Assembly (NCBI RefSeq): GCF_040371945.1
Contig: NZ_BAABWS010000001.1
Location: 1,798,001 to 1,862,000, forward strand
From: Litorivita sp040371945
Lineage (GTDB): Bacteria; Pseudomonadota; Alphaproteobacteria; Rhodobacterales; Rhodobacteraceae
Direction: 5' to 3'
Length of the DNA: 64,000 bases
The position numbers and the translations under genes were made by a program. The notes beneath the pieces were generated by a model. That model did no database searches. It saw only the letters and a program-made list of their open reading frames with translations, and was not told where the DNA came from. Positions 16,804 through 25,475 of this stretch are shown here, one piece after another. Every line of letters begins with the position of its first letter. Within the stretch, counting starts at the first letter, position 1.

Positions 16804-18084
16804 ATGAGTGATACCACAGCCCAAGAGACATCCGGTCCGGTGATGGCCGCCGATGGCAAACCTCTCAAGGCCAGCCTCGCCCGCGCCTTGCGCCGCCAGA
16901 AAATTCGCGCGCTCTTGTTGGTCGCGCCCTTGCTGCTCTTCGTTCTGGTCACCTTCATCGTGCCGATTGGCGATATGTTGTTCCGCTCGGTCGAGAACCA
17001 GATCGTCCAGCAGACCCTGCCAAAAACCGTCGCGGCCTTGCAAACTTGGGATAGCACCTCTGGCCAATCCCCCGATGAAGAGGTCTTTGCGGCGCTGGCT
17101 GCCGATATGAAAGTCGCCGTCGCCGAGAAGACGCATACGCGCCTTGGCACGCGGTTGAACTATGAAATGAACGGGATTTCCTCGCTGTTCCGCAAATCGG
17201 GGCGCGGGGTCAAAAAATGGGATCTCGCCGCTGACGCGCCCTTCAAGGATAAATTCATCGCCCTCGACAAGGATTGGGATGATCCCGAGGTCTGGATTAC
17301 GATCAAAGCCAATTCGCCCAAATACACACCAGGATATTTTTTGAACGCGGCGGATTTGCAGGTCGGGCCGGAGGGTGTCGAGATGCGCCCCGAGAACCAG
17401 CAAATCTATATCACCTTGTTCAAACGCACGCTGATCATGAGCTTGATGATCACCGGTTCGTGCATTTTGCTCGGCTATCCGGTGGCGTGGATTTTGGCGA
17501 ACCTGCCGATGCGGCAGGCGAACCTGTTGATGATCCTCGTGCTCTTGCCGTTCTGGACCTCGCTTCTGGTGCGCACCTCGGCGTGGAAGGTTTTGCTTCA
17601 ACAACAAGGTGTGATCAATGATCTGCTCGTCTGGATCGGGTTGGTCGATGATGCGAACCGTTTGGTGATGATCAACAACGCCACCGGCACGATCATCGCC
17701 ATGACGCATATCTTGTTGCCCTTCATGATCTTGCCGCTCTATTCGGTGATGCAGACCATCCCGCCCAGCTATCTGCGCGCGGCGAAATCGCTTGGCGCGA
17801 CCAATTGGACCGCCTTCTGGCGCGTCTATTTCCCGCAAAGCATTCCGGGCATTGGCGCGGGGTCTATCCTCGTGTTCATCCTCGCTATCGGCTATTACAT
17901 CACCCCCGAACTCGTCGGCGGCACCAAGGGCGTGTTTATCTCGAACCGTATCGCCTATCACATCTCCTCGTCGTTGAACTGGGGTCTGGCGGCGGCGCTT
18001 GGCGCGATCCTCTTGGCGGCGGTTTTGATCCTCTATTACGCCTACGACAAAATCGTCGGCATCGATAACGTGAAGTTGGGATAA
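16804..18084 (+). CDS. potB: Polyamine-type ABC importer permease (PotB-like, enlarged)
   Basis: A 426-residue permease. The first membrane segment (about residues 37-58) is followed by an unusually long hydrophilic region of about 140 residues before the remaining five segments begin near residue 200. Typical PotB proteins are near 280-300 residues, so this one carries an extra periplasmic domain. The coupling-helix EAA-like motif SYLRAAKSLGATNWTAFWRVYFP lies near residue 330. It forms the membrane channel with the PotC-like gene 4 bases downstream. The role of the insert is unknown. Confidence 0.85.
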   Translation: MSDTTAQETSGPVMAADGKPLKASLARALRRQKIRALLLVAPLLLFVLVTFIVPIGDMLFRSVENQIVQQTLPKTVAALQTWDSTSGQSPDEEVFAALAADMKVAVAEKTHTRLGTRLNYEMNGISSLFRKSGRGVKKWDLAADAPFKDKFIALDKDWDDPEVWITIKANSPKYTPGYFLNAADLQVGPEGVEMRPENQQIYITLFKRTLIMSLMITGSCILLGYPVAWILANLPMRQANLLMILVLLPFWTSLLVRTSAWKVLLQQQGVINDLLVWIGLVDDANRLVMINNATGTIIAMTHILLPFMILPLYSVMQTIPPSYLRAAKSLGATNWTAFWRVYFPQSIPGIGAGSILVFILAIGYYITPELVGGTKGVFISNRIAYHISSSLNWGLAAALGAILLAAVLILYYAYDKIVGIDNVKLG

Positions 18085-18088
18085 GACC

Positions 18089-18976
18089 ATGAGCAGCCTT
18101 CCCCCCTATGCCACCACCGGACAGCGCATCTGGTTCTACGCCTTCCGCGTGATCTGTGGATGTATCTTCTTCTTTTTGATCGCGCCGATCATCACGATCA
18201 TCCCGCTGTCCTTTAACGCACAGGATTTCTTTACCTTCACGCCGGAGATGCTCACGCTCGACCCCGACGGCTACAGCCTCAAACATTACCGCGATTTCTT
18301 CTCCAGCTCCGATTGGCAGCACAGCTTCAGAAACTCGCTGATCATCGCGCCGATTGCGACGATCATCTCGGTGTCCTTGGGCACATTGGCCGCCATCGGG
18401 CTAAGCCAGAGCCACGTGCCGTTCCGCCGCGCGATCATGGCGATCCTGATCTCGCCAATGATCGTGCCGCTGATCATTTCGGCGACCGGAATGTTCTTTT
18501 TCTACTCCACGCTGGGCAACTGGATGGAAAACAGCCTCGGCATGAACAAGAATTTCGTCGGCTACGTCAAAGTCGTCTTGGCCCACTCGGTGCTTGGCAT
18601 TCCGTTTGTCATCATCACCGTCACCGCAACGCTCGTCGGGTTTGACCGCTCGCTGACCCGCGCGGCGGCAAATATGGGCGCGGGGCCTGTGACCACGTTT
18701 TTCCGCGTGCAAATGCCTTTGATTTTGCCCGGAGTGATTTCCGGCGGGCTCTTTGCCTTTATCACCTCCTTTGACGAGGTGGTCGTGGTGCTCTTTGTCG
18801 GCTCTGCCGCGCAAAAGACCCTGCCTTGGCAGATGTTTACCGGCCTGCGCGAGCAGATCTCGCCGACCATCCTTGCCGTGGCGACGATCCTTGTGGTGAT
18901 CTCGGTTTTGCTTCTCACCACGCTTGAGCTTTTGCGCCGCCGCTCCGAACGGTTGCGCGGGATGAGCCCGGGTTAA
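18089..18976 (+). CDS. potC: Polyamine-type ABC importer permease (PotC-like)
   Basis: A 295-residue permease with six predicted membrane segments and the EAA-loop pattern RAAANMGAGPVTTFFRVQMPLILPG near residue 190. Length is normal for PotC. It starts 4 bases after the previous stop, so it is part of the same transcript. It pairs with the enlarged PotB-like subunit. No separate terminator with a T tract is evident after it, and the SDR gene follows after 118 bases. Confidence 0.88.
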   Translation: MSSLPPYATTGQRIWFYAFRVICGCIFFFLIAPIITIIPLSFNAQDFFTFTPEMLTLDPDGYSLKHYRDFFSSSDWQHSFRNSLIIAPIATIISVSLGTLAAIGLSQSHVPFRRAIMAILISPMIVPLIISATGMFFFYSTLGNWMENSLGMNKNFVGYVKVVLAHSVLGIPFVIITVTATLVGFDRSLTRAAANMGAGPVTTFFRVQMPLILPGVISGGLFAFITSFDEVVVVLFVGSAAQKTLPWQMFTGLREQISPTILAVATILVVISVLLLTTLELLRRRSERLRGMSPG

Positions 18977-19094
18977 CGCCCCTGTGCGCAGGGCCAAAGG
19001 CCCGCCGCGCCGCTGCGTCATGCGCGGCGGTGCTTGCCACGGCAAGCGCCCCTGCCTAGCCTCGCCCTGACACCGAGCAGGGAGAGGCATCATC

Positions 19095-19895
19095 ATGGAT
19101 ATCAATGGTAAAATTGCGGTCGTAACCGGCGCCGCGCATGGGATCGGCCGCGCGCTGGCGCTGGCACTTCATGAGGCGGGCGCGGCCAAGGTGATCTGCG
19201 TTGATATCGACGAGGCAGGCGCGACCGAGACCGCCGCATGGATCGGCGGCGAAGGCCGTGCCTGTGATGTCTCCTCGCAAGAGCAAATCGAAGCTTTGAT
19301 CACCCGTGTCGAAGAGGTCCACGGGCCGATTGACCTGTTTTGCTCCAACGCCGGCATTGCCACGGGGTTTGATCCTAAGGGCGAGAATGCCGCTTTTGCC
19401 GATGCCGATGTCTGGCAAAAAGCGTGGGAGGTCAACGTCATGGCCCATATCCACGCGGCGCGTATTCTGGTGCCGCGGATGCGGGCGCGCGGCGGCGGGG
19501 CCTTTCTCAATACGATCTCTGCGGCGGGGCTGTTGAGCCAAGTTGGCAGCGCCGTCTATTCGACCACCAAACACGCCGCCGTTGGCTTTGCCGAAAGCCT
19601 CGCCCTGACCCATAAGGACCACGGGATTCAGGTGACGATCCTGTGCCCGCAAGGCGTCGCAACGCCGATGTTGGATCGGCTGATCGCCGATGACGACAGC
19701 GCGCGCAATGCCGGTGCGCTGGGCGATGGGGTGCTGAGCGCCGAGGAGGTGGCCAGTGCCGCGCTCGAGGGGGTAAAGCAGGGCCGGTTCCTTGTCCTGC
19801 CGCATCCCGAGGTGCTCAAATACATGCAGCACAAAACCGCGGATTATGATCGCTGGATCGCGGGCATGGCCAAGTTGCAGCGCACCCTGCGCTAA
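19095..19895 (+). CDS. Short-chain dehydrogenase/reductase
   Basis: A 266-residue classical SDR: cofactor loop TGAAHGIG at 13-20, Asp in VDID selecting NAD, NAG (SNAGIATG) near 90, catalytic Ser in SAAG and Tyr/Lys in YSTTKHA near 155. It oxidises or reduces a hydroxy/keto group in the cytoplasm; the substrate cannot be told. It follows the ABC importer in the same direction after GGGAGAGG, so it may act on the imported compound after transamination. A bidirectional hairpin follows. Confidence 0.82.
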   Translation: MDINGKIAVVTGAAHGIGRALALALHEAGAAKVICVDIDEAGATETAAWIGGEGRACDVSSQEQIEALITRVEEVHGPIDLFCSNAGIATGFDPKGENAAFADADVWQKAWEVNVMAHIHAARILVPRMRARGGGAFLNTISAAGLLSQVGSAVYSTTKHAAVGFAESLALTHKDHGIQVTILCPQGVATPMLDRLIADDDSARNAGALGDGVLSAEEVASAALEGVKQGRFLVLPHPEVLKYMQHKTADYDRWIAGMAKLQRTLR

Positions 19896-19903
19896 ACGCA
19901 AAA

Positions 19904-19927
19904 CGCCGCGCGATTTCTCGCGCGGCG
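19904..19927. terminator. Bidirectional terminator between SDR and ilvE
   Basis: Perfect 10-bp stem (CGCCGCGCGA at 19904-19913, TCGCGCGGCG at 19918-19927) with a TTTC loop, between two convergent genes. The flanks are A-rich on the left (AAACGCAAAA), giving a T-run for the minus-strand transcript. Confidence 0.7.
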
Positions 19928-19951
19928 CTTCACGGCTTTCATGGCAATCGC

Positions 19952-20821
19952 TTACATACGGACCAGTTTCTCATAGCTCTCCGCGATGTCGCGGGTCAAA
20001 GCGCCGACCTCGAATTTGAAATCGCCGATCTGCCCCACGGGCGTAACCTCGGCGGCGGTGCCGGTGAGCCAGCATTGCTCGAAACCTTCGAGTTCCTCGG
20101 GCATGATATGGCGCTCGTGCACCGTCACGCCGCGCTCGGCCAGCATCCCCAAAACCGTCTGACGGGTGATGCCGTTGAGGAAGCAATCGGGTTTGGGTGT
20201 GTGCACTTCGCCGTCTTTCACAAAGAAGATATTCGCGCCGGTCGCCTCGGCCACATAGCCGCGATAATCATACATCAACGCGTCCGAGCATCCCTTAGCC
20301 TCGGCGGCATGTTTGGACATGGTGCAAATCATATAAAGACCGGCGGCTTTGGCCTCGCACGGAATGGTCGCGGGATCGGGGCGGCGCCATTTCGCGATGT
20401 CGAGCTTGGCGCCCTTCATCTTGGCATCGCCGTAGTAGTTGCCCCATTCCCATCCGGCCACGGCCAAACGAACGGGGTTCTTTTTCGCCGAAACGCCCAT
20501 GTCCTCGCCCGCGCCGCGCCACGCCACCGCGCGCACATAGGCATCGGTCCAACCGTTCGCCTCCAGCATCGCGTATTTCGCGGCTTCGATTTCCTCGACC
20601 GAATAGGGGATGTCGAAATCCAGAAGATTGGCCGAGCGCTTCAGGCGCTTGGAATGTTCGACGCCCTTGAAGATCTTGCCGTTGTAGCAGCGCTCGCCCT
20701 CGAAGACGGAGGAGGCATAATGCAGCGCATGGGTCAGGATATGCACCTTTGCATCGCGCCACTCGACAAGTGTGCCATCCATCCAGATTTTGCCGTCGCG
20801 ATCATCATATGCGCCCGTCAT
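19952..20821 (-). CDS. ilvE: Branched-chain amino acid aminotransferase
   Basis: A 289-residue fold-type IV PLP enzyme. Markers: THALHYASSVFEGERCY near residue 35, the EATGANIFFV stretch near 195 and the C-terminal TGTAAEVTPVGQIG that binds PLP phosphate. It interconverts leucine, isoleucine and valine with their 2-oxo acids using glutamate. I chose the ATG at 20821 because AAGGA lies about 9 bases before it; a GTG five codons earlier is possible. Divergent from petP across about 180 bases. Confidence 0.92.
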   Translation of the reverse strand: MTGAYDDRDGKIWMDGTLVEWRDAKVHILTHALHYASSVFEGERCYNGKIFKGVEHSKRLKRSANLLDFDIPYSVEEIEAAKYAMLEANGWTDAYVRAVAWRGAGEDMGVSAKKNPVRLAVAGWEWGNYYGDAKMKGAKLDIAKWRRPDPATIPCEAKAAGLYMICTMSKHAAEAKGCSDALMYDYRGYVAEATGANIFFVKDGEVHTPKPDCFLNGITRQTVLGMLAERGVTVHERHIMPEELEGFEQCWLTGTAAEVTPVGQIGDFKFEVGALTRDIAESYEKLVRM

Positions 20822-21003
20822 CTTATGTTCCTTCACGTTGCGCGGCCAAGCCGCAGGTTTGCATTTGTTGCGCTAGTTAATCCCGAAACGGACATAATAT
20901 TGCGCCAAAATCGAGATTCGCTACCAGTTAGGACTTGGAATGTCAACATAGCTGACCTAGACTGCCCCCTAATCGGGCAAAATGTGAACGTCAGGAGGGA
21001 ATT

Positions 21004-21501
21004 ATGTCAGATGTGCATGGCGGCGAGAACCTTCTGTTCTTGACAGACGAGCAATTGCGCCAAGGCATTGAGGCGATGTTTTTTGCCTACCGCGGCTTCA
21101 CCGCCGATCCTGACCGCATACTGGAGGGTATGGCCTACGGGCGCGCCCATCACCGCGCGTTGCATTTCATCGCCCGCGCGCCCGGCACGACGGTGAACAA
21201 CCTGTTGGCCATTTTGGGCGTGACCAAACAATCGCTCAACCGCGTGCTGCGCACTTTGGTCGAGGACGGATTGGTCGAATCGCGCGTCGGCAAATCGGAC
21301 AAGCGCGAACGCAATCTGTTTTTGACCGAGCAGGGCGCGGCGCTCGAGCGCAAGCTTTCGGATGCGCAGCGCAGCCGGATGCGCAGCGCCTACCGCGCCG
21401 CCGGACCCGAGGCCGTCGCAGGGTTTCGCACCGTATTGGAGGCGATGATGGACGGCGAAATGCGCCGCCGTTATTTGCGCCTCAAGGATGGCGGATCATG
21501 A
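21004..21501 (+). CDS. petP: MarR family regulator PetP
   Basis: A 165-residue winged-helix protein: helix-turn-helix region NLLAILGVTKQSLNRVLRTL (about residues 65-84) and wing VGKSDKRERNLFLTEQG. Its stop overlaps the start of an OmpR-type response regulator (ATGA), exactly the PetP-PetR arrangement first described upstream of petABC in Rhodobacter capsulatus, where both are needed for bc1 and growth. Here the pair is about 18 kb from petABC, with no histidine kinase gene beside it. The preceding AGGAGG gives strong translation initiation. Confidence 0.85.
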   Translation: MSDVHGGENLLFLTDEQLRQGIEAMFFAYRGFTADPDRILEGMAYGRAHHRALHFIARAPGTTVNNLLAILGVTKQSLNRVLRTLVEDGLVESRVGKSDKRERNLFLTEQGAALERKLSDAQRSRMRSAYRAAGPEAVAGFRTVLEAMMDGEMRRRYLRLKDGGS

Positions 21502-22199
21502 GCGATCTTGCCCCGCATCTGTTGATCGTGGATGACGACGAGCGCATCCGCGGATTGCTGCAAAAATTCCTGACCCGTCACGGGTTCTTGGTCACCGCTG
21601 CCCGTGATGCGGCCCATGCGCGGCGTATTCTGGCAGGGCTGGAATTCGACCTCATCGTGCTTGATGTCATGATGCCGGGAGAGGACGGTGTTGCGTTGAC
21701 CCGCGCCCTGTCCAAAACGCTGCCGACGCCGATCCTTTTGCTCACCGCCAAGGGCGAGACCTCCGAGCGCATCGAGGGGCTGGAGGCAGGGGCGGATGAT
21801 TACCTCGCCAAACCCTTCGAGCCGAAAGAGCTATTGCTGCGGATCAACGCCATACTGCGCCGTATGCCCGAACAGGCGCCGCCTGATCTGGCGCCAAAGC
21901 TGCTGCTTCTTGGCCCTGTGCGTTATGACATCGAGCGCGGCGAATTGTGGCGCGGCGATGAATTGGTGCGTCTGACCGCCACCGAGAGCCAGTTGATGAA
22001 GATTTTCGCGGCCCGCGCCGGCGAGGCGATCTCGCGCAGCGCTTTGGTCGAGGACCTCGGCCGCGATGGTGACAGCGCCCAAGAGCGCGCGGTCGACGTG
22101 CAAATCACCCGTCTGCGCCGCAAGATCGAGACCGACCCGAAACAGCCGCGTTACCTGCAAACCGTGCGCGGCGAAGGCTATATGCTCAGCCCCGAATAG
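21498..22199 (+). CDS. petR: OmpR-type response regulator PetR
   Basis: A 233-residue two-domain regulator. Receiver: acidic DDDE at 12-15, phospho-acceptor Asp in LIVLDVMMPGEDG (about residue 56), Thr/Lys in LLTAKGE and YLAKPFEPKELL. The C-terminal winged helix from about 135 has LTATESQLMKIFA and VDVQITRLRRKIE. Coupled to petP by a 4-base overlap. In Rhodobacter the orphan pair controls cytochrome bc1 and other membrane functions; no partner kinase lies in this window. Confidence 0.88.
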   Translation: MSDLAPHLLIVDDDERIRGLLQKFLTRHGFLVTAARDAAHARRILAGLEFDLIVLDVMMPGEDGVALTRALSKTLPTPILLLTAKGETSERIEGLEAGADDYLAKPFEPKELLLRINAILRRMPEQAPPDLAPKLLLLGPVRYDIERGELWRGDELVRLTATESQLMKIFAARAGEAISRSALVEDLGRDGDSAQERAVDVQITRLRRKIETDPKQPRYLQTVRGEGYMLSPE

Positions 22200-22260
22200 A
22201 GGCTTGCCGCGCGCGCCGCGCCGCGTCAGGATGGCCCCAACCGAAGGGGGGAGAACCGCA

Positions 22261-23190
22261 ATGACCGTCGCGCTTTTCATGCATGAGGATTGCCTCGATC
22301 ACGTCACGCCCGAGGGTCACCCCGAGCAAGTCGCGCGCCTGCGCCGCATTGCCGAGGCGCTCGGCGGTCCTGATTTCGGTGCGCTTGATCGCCGCGCCGC
22401 GCCGCTCGGCGAGGATGCCGATATCGCCCTGTGCCATCCGCAAAGCTATATCGACCGGATCGCCGCCGGAGTGCCCGACGAGGGGCGCGCGCGTCTGGAC
22501 GAGGATACATGGCTTTCGGCGGGGTCGATGACCGCCGCGCGCCGCGCCGTTGGCGGGGCGATTGCCGCCGTCGATGCGGTGTTGGACGGATCGGCGCAAA
22601 AGGCCTTTGTCGCCGCCCGCCCGCCAGGCCATCACGCCGAAACCGCCACGCCGATGGGATTTTGCCTTTTTGGCAATATCGCCATCGCCGCCCGCCATGC
22701 GATGGAGCGGCGCGGCCTGTCGCGCGTTGCTGTCGTGGATTTCGACGTGCACCACGGCAACGGCACGCAGGATCTGCTCTGGAACGAGGCGCGCGCGCTT
22801 TTCATCGGCTCGCATCAATCTCCGCTCTGGCCCGGAACCGGCCGTGCGTCAGAGACCGGCGCGCATGGCAATGTGATGAATATCGAACTTGCAACCGGCA
22901 GCGGAGGCGCCGAAATGCGCGCCGCCTATGAGGCCGAGGTCTTTCCCGCGCTGGAGGATTTCAAACCCGAGCTTCTGCTCGTCTCCGCAGGGTTTGATGC
23001 CCATGCGCGCGATCCTCTGGCACAGCTCAACTGGCAAACAGACGATTACGTATGGTTGACCGAACGCCTGTGCGATATCGCGGCGCGCCATTGCGGTGGC
23101 AAGTTGGTGTCCTTGCTGGAGGGGGGCTATGATCTGGACGCTCTGGCGCAGGCCAGCGCCGCCCATGTCGGCGCGCTGCTCTCGGCCTAA
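22261..23190 (+). CDS. Histone deacetylase family protein (acetoin utilisation-like)
   Basis: A 309-residue zinc hydrolase of the HDAC/AcuC/polyamine-deacetylase superfamily. Active-site signatures are RPPGHHAE near 120, the zinc ligands in DFDVHHGNGTQ near 160 and GFDAHARDPL near 245, and a final GGYD. It removes acetyl groups from acetyl-lysine or acetyl-polyamines in the cytoplasm; which one cannot be decided here. Start follows AAGGGGGGAGAA. Its stop overlaps that of the convergent kinase-like gene by about 3 bases. It precedes xseB-ispA-dxs, a neighbourhood commonly kept in Rhodobacterales. Confidence 0.87.
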   Translation: MTVALFMHEDCLDHVTPEGHPEQVARLRRIAEALGGPDFGALDRRAAPLGEDADIALCHPQSYIDRIAAGVPDEGRARLDEDTWLSAGSMTAARRAVGGAIAAVDAVLDGSAQKAFVAARPPGHHAETATPMGFCLFGNIAIAARHAMERRGLSRVAVVDFDVHHGNGTQDLLWNEARALFIGSHQSPLWPGTGRASETGAHGNVMNIELATGSGGAEMRAAYEAEVFPALEDFKPELLLVSAGFDAHARDPLAQLNWQTDDYVWLTERLCDIAARHCGGKLVSLLEGGYDLDALAQASAAHVGALLSA

Positions 23191-24188
23191 AGCGTCAATT
23201 CGCGCAGGTCTTCGAACAGCCGCTCGGCCAGCTCGATGCTGTTGTTGAGCCGCGTCGTGACCTCGTTCTTCGATTCCACCCGCGTCAGCGTTTCCACCGC
23301 GATCATATAAGGGATGAACAGGTTACGCTCGTCGTCGCTCATCGCGAAGGCGCGGGCAAAGGCGTCGATCGAAGCCCCGTCGACGCCGTAGCGGCGCGCA
23401 TCGCCCGTCCACAAATGCCGCCGCGCGTTGTAGATCAGATAGCGCGCGATATCGCGGTAGATCGGCATCAAAAACGACGAGCCAAGGTCAAGCCCCGTGA
23501 GCCGCGTGCCATCGGGCGCGATGATCAGGTTCAGCGGATGGAAATCCCCGTGGCACACGGCCACGCGCCATTCCAGATCCTTGACCATACGGCCCAGTTT
23601 CTTGGTCTTTTGCAAAACCTTATTTTCGATTTTCTGGAGCTGCTCGAAGGGCTGCGCTGCTGCGGCGGTTTCGCAGCGGCGCGCCCAGTTGCGCCAATCC
23701 ACGCCGCGCCGCTCGGTGCTGGGTGCGCAATATTGCGCGAGCCATCGGGCGCTGGCCTCGATATCGGGCAAACGTTTTTCGCGCGGCAATGACCACAGAT
23801 GCATCATCAAGGGTCGTCCTGCTGCGCGGCTGATCGCGGTGATGCCATCGGTTTGATCGAAAAACATCGGCTCTGGCACGCGGTAGGCGCCCTCGCGCAT
23901 ATGCGGGTAAATGCGGTTCAGCTCGGCCCATTGTTCGGCGCTCTGGCGCCTCTCGTCACCGCTGAGCGCAAGGCGAAACACCGCCTGCTGCCCGCGCAAT
24001 GTCCCCGCGAACAGCGCACGTTTTTTCGGGACGATGCGCAAAATATCGTGCAGCACCATCGTGCGCAGACCCTCATGCACGCCGCCCGCAGCTTCCAGCT
24101 TCTCGGTGGCATGCAGCGCCGCCTGCGGATCGCGCAGGGCGCTTTCGGCCTCGATCATGGGTGTCTTTTTTTGCTCGCTGTCTTGCAT
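23187..24188 (-). CDS. Aminoglycoside phosphotransferase-fold kinase-like protein
   Basis: A protein of about 333 residues. The C-lobe carries the Brenner-type catalytic loop VCHGDFHPLNLII and the metal-binding TGLDLGSSF, typical of the choline/aminoglycoside kinase fold (APH family). The N-lobe (LRGQQAVFRLAL) is less clear. The substrate is unknown, and members in this setting are generally house-keeping small-molecule kinases rather than resistance genes. Start is uncertain: ATG at 24188 (used) or 24158, neither with a clear ribosome site. Divergent from xseB across about 110 bases. Confidence 0.72.
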   Translation of the reverse strand: MQDSEQKKTPMIEAESALRDPQAALHATEKLEAAGGVHEGLRTMVLHDILRIVPKKRALFAGTLRGQQAVFRLALSGDERRQSAEQWAELNRIYPHMREGAYRVPEPMFFDQTDGITAISRAAGRPLMMHLWSLPREKRLPDIEASARWLAQYCAPSTERRGVDWRNWARRCETAAAAQPFEQLQKIENKVLQKTKKLGRMVKDLEWRVAVCHGDFHPLNLIIAPDGTRLTGLDLGSSFLMPIYRDIARYLIYNARRHLWTGDARRYGVDGASIDAFARAFAMSDDERNLFIPYMIAVETLTRVESKNEVTTRLNNSIELAERLFEDLRELTL

Positions 24189-24298
24189 GGGGGAAACTTG
24201 CGGCAATCGGGCGGCGCGCGCAAGGCGCTGCGCGATTGAACCCCGCCGCACCCGCCGCTATGATCACGCCAAAGCTGCCAGCCGCAAAAGGACGCACC

Positions 24299-24547
24299 AT
24301 GAGCGAGACCGCGACAGACCCATCCCAAATGACATTCGAACAGGCCATGGCCGAGTTGGAGCAGGTCGTCGGCCAGCTTGAGCGCGGCGATGTGGCGCTG
24401 GAGGATTCGATCAAGCTATACGAGCGCGGCGCGGAGTTGAAAAAGCGCTGCGAGGCCAAGCTCAAGGAAGCCGAGGAAAAGGTCGCGGCGATCACGTTGG
24501 ATGCCAATGGCGCGCCGCAAGGAACCACCCCTGTCGAGGGACTTTGA
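24299..24547 (+). CDS. xseB: Exodeoxyribonuclease VII small subunit
   Basis: An 82-residue helical protein with the family core MTFEQAMAELEQVVGQLERG and LEDSIKLYERGAELKKRCEAKL. It multimerises on XseA to form exonuclease VII, which degrades single-stranded DNA. The stop TGA at 24545-24547 is immediately followed by the GTG start of ispA, so the two are coupled, as in many proteobacteria. Length is normal. Confidence 0.93.
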   Translation: MSETATDPSQMTFEQAMAELEQVVGQLERGDVALEDSIKLYERGAELKKRCEAKLKEAEEKVAAITLDANGAPQGTTPVEGL

Positions 24548-25417
24548 GTGTTTCAAACCGACCTGACCGCGCGGGCCGTACAGGCGGGCGCGCATCTCGA
24601 GCATGTTTTAGCCCCCATGGGCGACCAGCCGGTGATCGAGGCGATGCGATACGGGCTGCGCGGCGGTAAGGGGCTGCGTGCCTATCTGGTGCTGGAAAGC
24701 GCCGCTTTGCATGATGTGACGGCCCCGCGCGCGATTTGGCCCGCCGCCGCCATCGAGGCGATGCATGCCTATAGTTTGATCCATGATGACCTGCCCGCGA
24801 TGGATGATGATGATCTGCGCCGCGGGCAACCGACGGTCCATGTCAAATGGGACGAGGCCACGGCGATTCTGGCGGGGGATGCCTTGCAATCCTTGGCCTT
24901 CGAGCTGGCGCTTGATCCGCGCGGGGCCGAGGCGGCGCAGGCGCGGGCCGATCTGGCGCTGACATTGGCACAGGCCGCAGGTGCGCGCGGCATGGTCTTG
25001 GGCCAAGCGCTCGATATCGCCGCCGAAACCGCCGCCGCGCCGTTGAATTTGCAGCAGATCACTGCCTTGCAAAACGGCAAGACCGGCGCGTTGATCGCGT
25101 GGTCGGCCACGGCGGGGCCGCGCATGGTCGGGGGCGATACCGCCGCGATGCAGGCCTACGCCGAGGCGCTTGGCCTTGCCTTTCAGATCGCCGATGACAT
25201 CTTGGATGTAGAGGGCGACGAGAAAACCGCCGGAAAGCGGCTGCAAAAGGACGCAAGCGCGGGCAAGGCGACATTTGTCTCGCTCTTGGGTCTGGACGGG
25301 GCCAAAGCGCGGGCCAAGGAATTGACCGAAGCGGCGATGGATGCGCTTTCTCCTTACGGCACAGGCGCGGATGGCTTGCGGGATGCCGCGCGTTTCGTTA
25401 TCTCGCGTCAAAGCTAG
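24548..25417 (+). CDS. ispA: Farnesyl diphosphate synthase
   Basis: A 289-residue all-helical trans-prenyltransferase. First aspartate-rich motif HDDLPAMDDDDLRRG near residue 79 (bacterial DDxxxxD type) and second motif IADDILD near 215; GGKGLRAYLVL near 40 binds pyrophosphate. It condenses isopentenyl and dimethylallyl diphosphates to the C15 precursor of quinones, undecaprenol and carotenoids. GTG start directly abuts the xseB stop. Followed by dxs, the first step of the same pathway. Confidence 0.93.
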   Translation: MFQTDLTARAVQAGAHLEHVLAPMGDQPVIEAMRYGLRGGKGLRAYLVLESAALHDVTAPRAIWPAAAIEAMHAYSLIHDDLPAMDDDDLRRGQPTVHVKWDEATAILAGDALQSLAFELALDPRGAEAAQARADLALTLAQAAGARGMVLGQALDIAAETAAAPLNLQQITALQNGKTGALIAWSATAGPRMVGGDTAAMQAYAEALGLAFQIADDILDVEGDEKTAGKRLQKDASAGKATFVSLLGLDGAKARAKELTEAAMDALSPYGTGADGLRDAARFVISRQS

Positions 25418-25475
25418 CCAAGCTGCGCCATGACCGGCGCGGGTGCCAATTTGCCCCCCCAAGGAGGGCCATGCG

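Noticed and set aside
23187..24188. Kinase-like gene as an antibiotic resistance gene
   Set aside because: It shares only the generic catalytic loop of the fold, is in a conserved house-keeping context and shows no sign of transfer.
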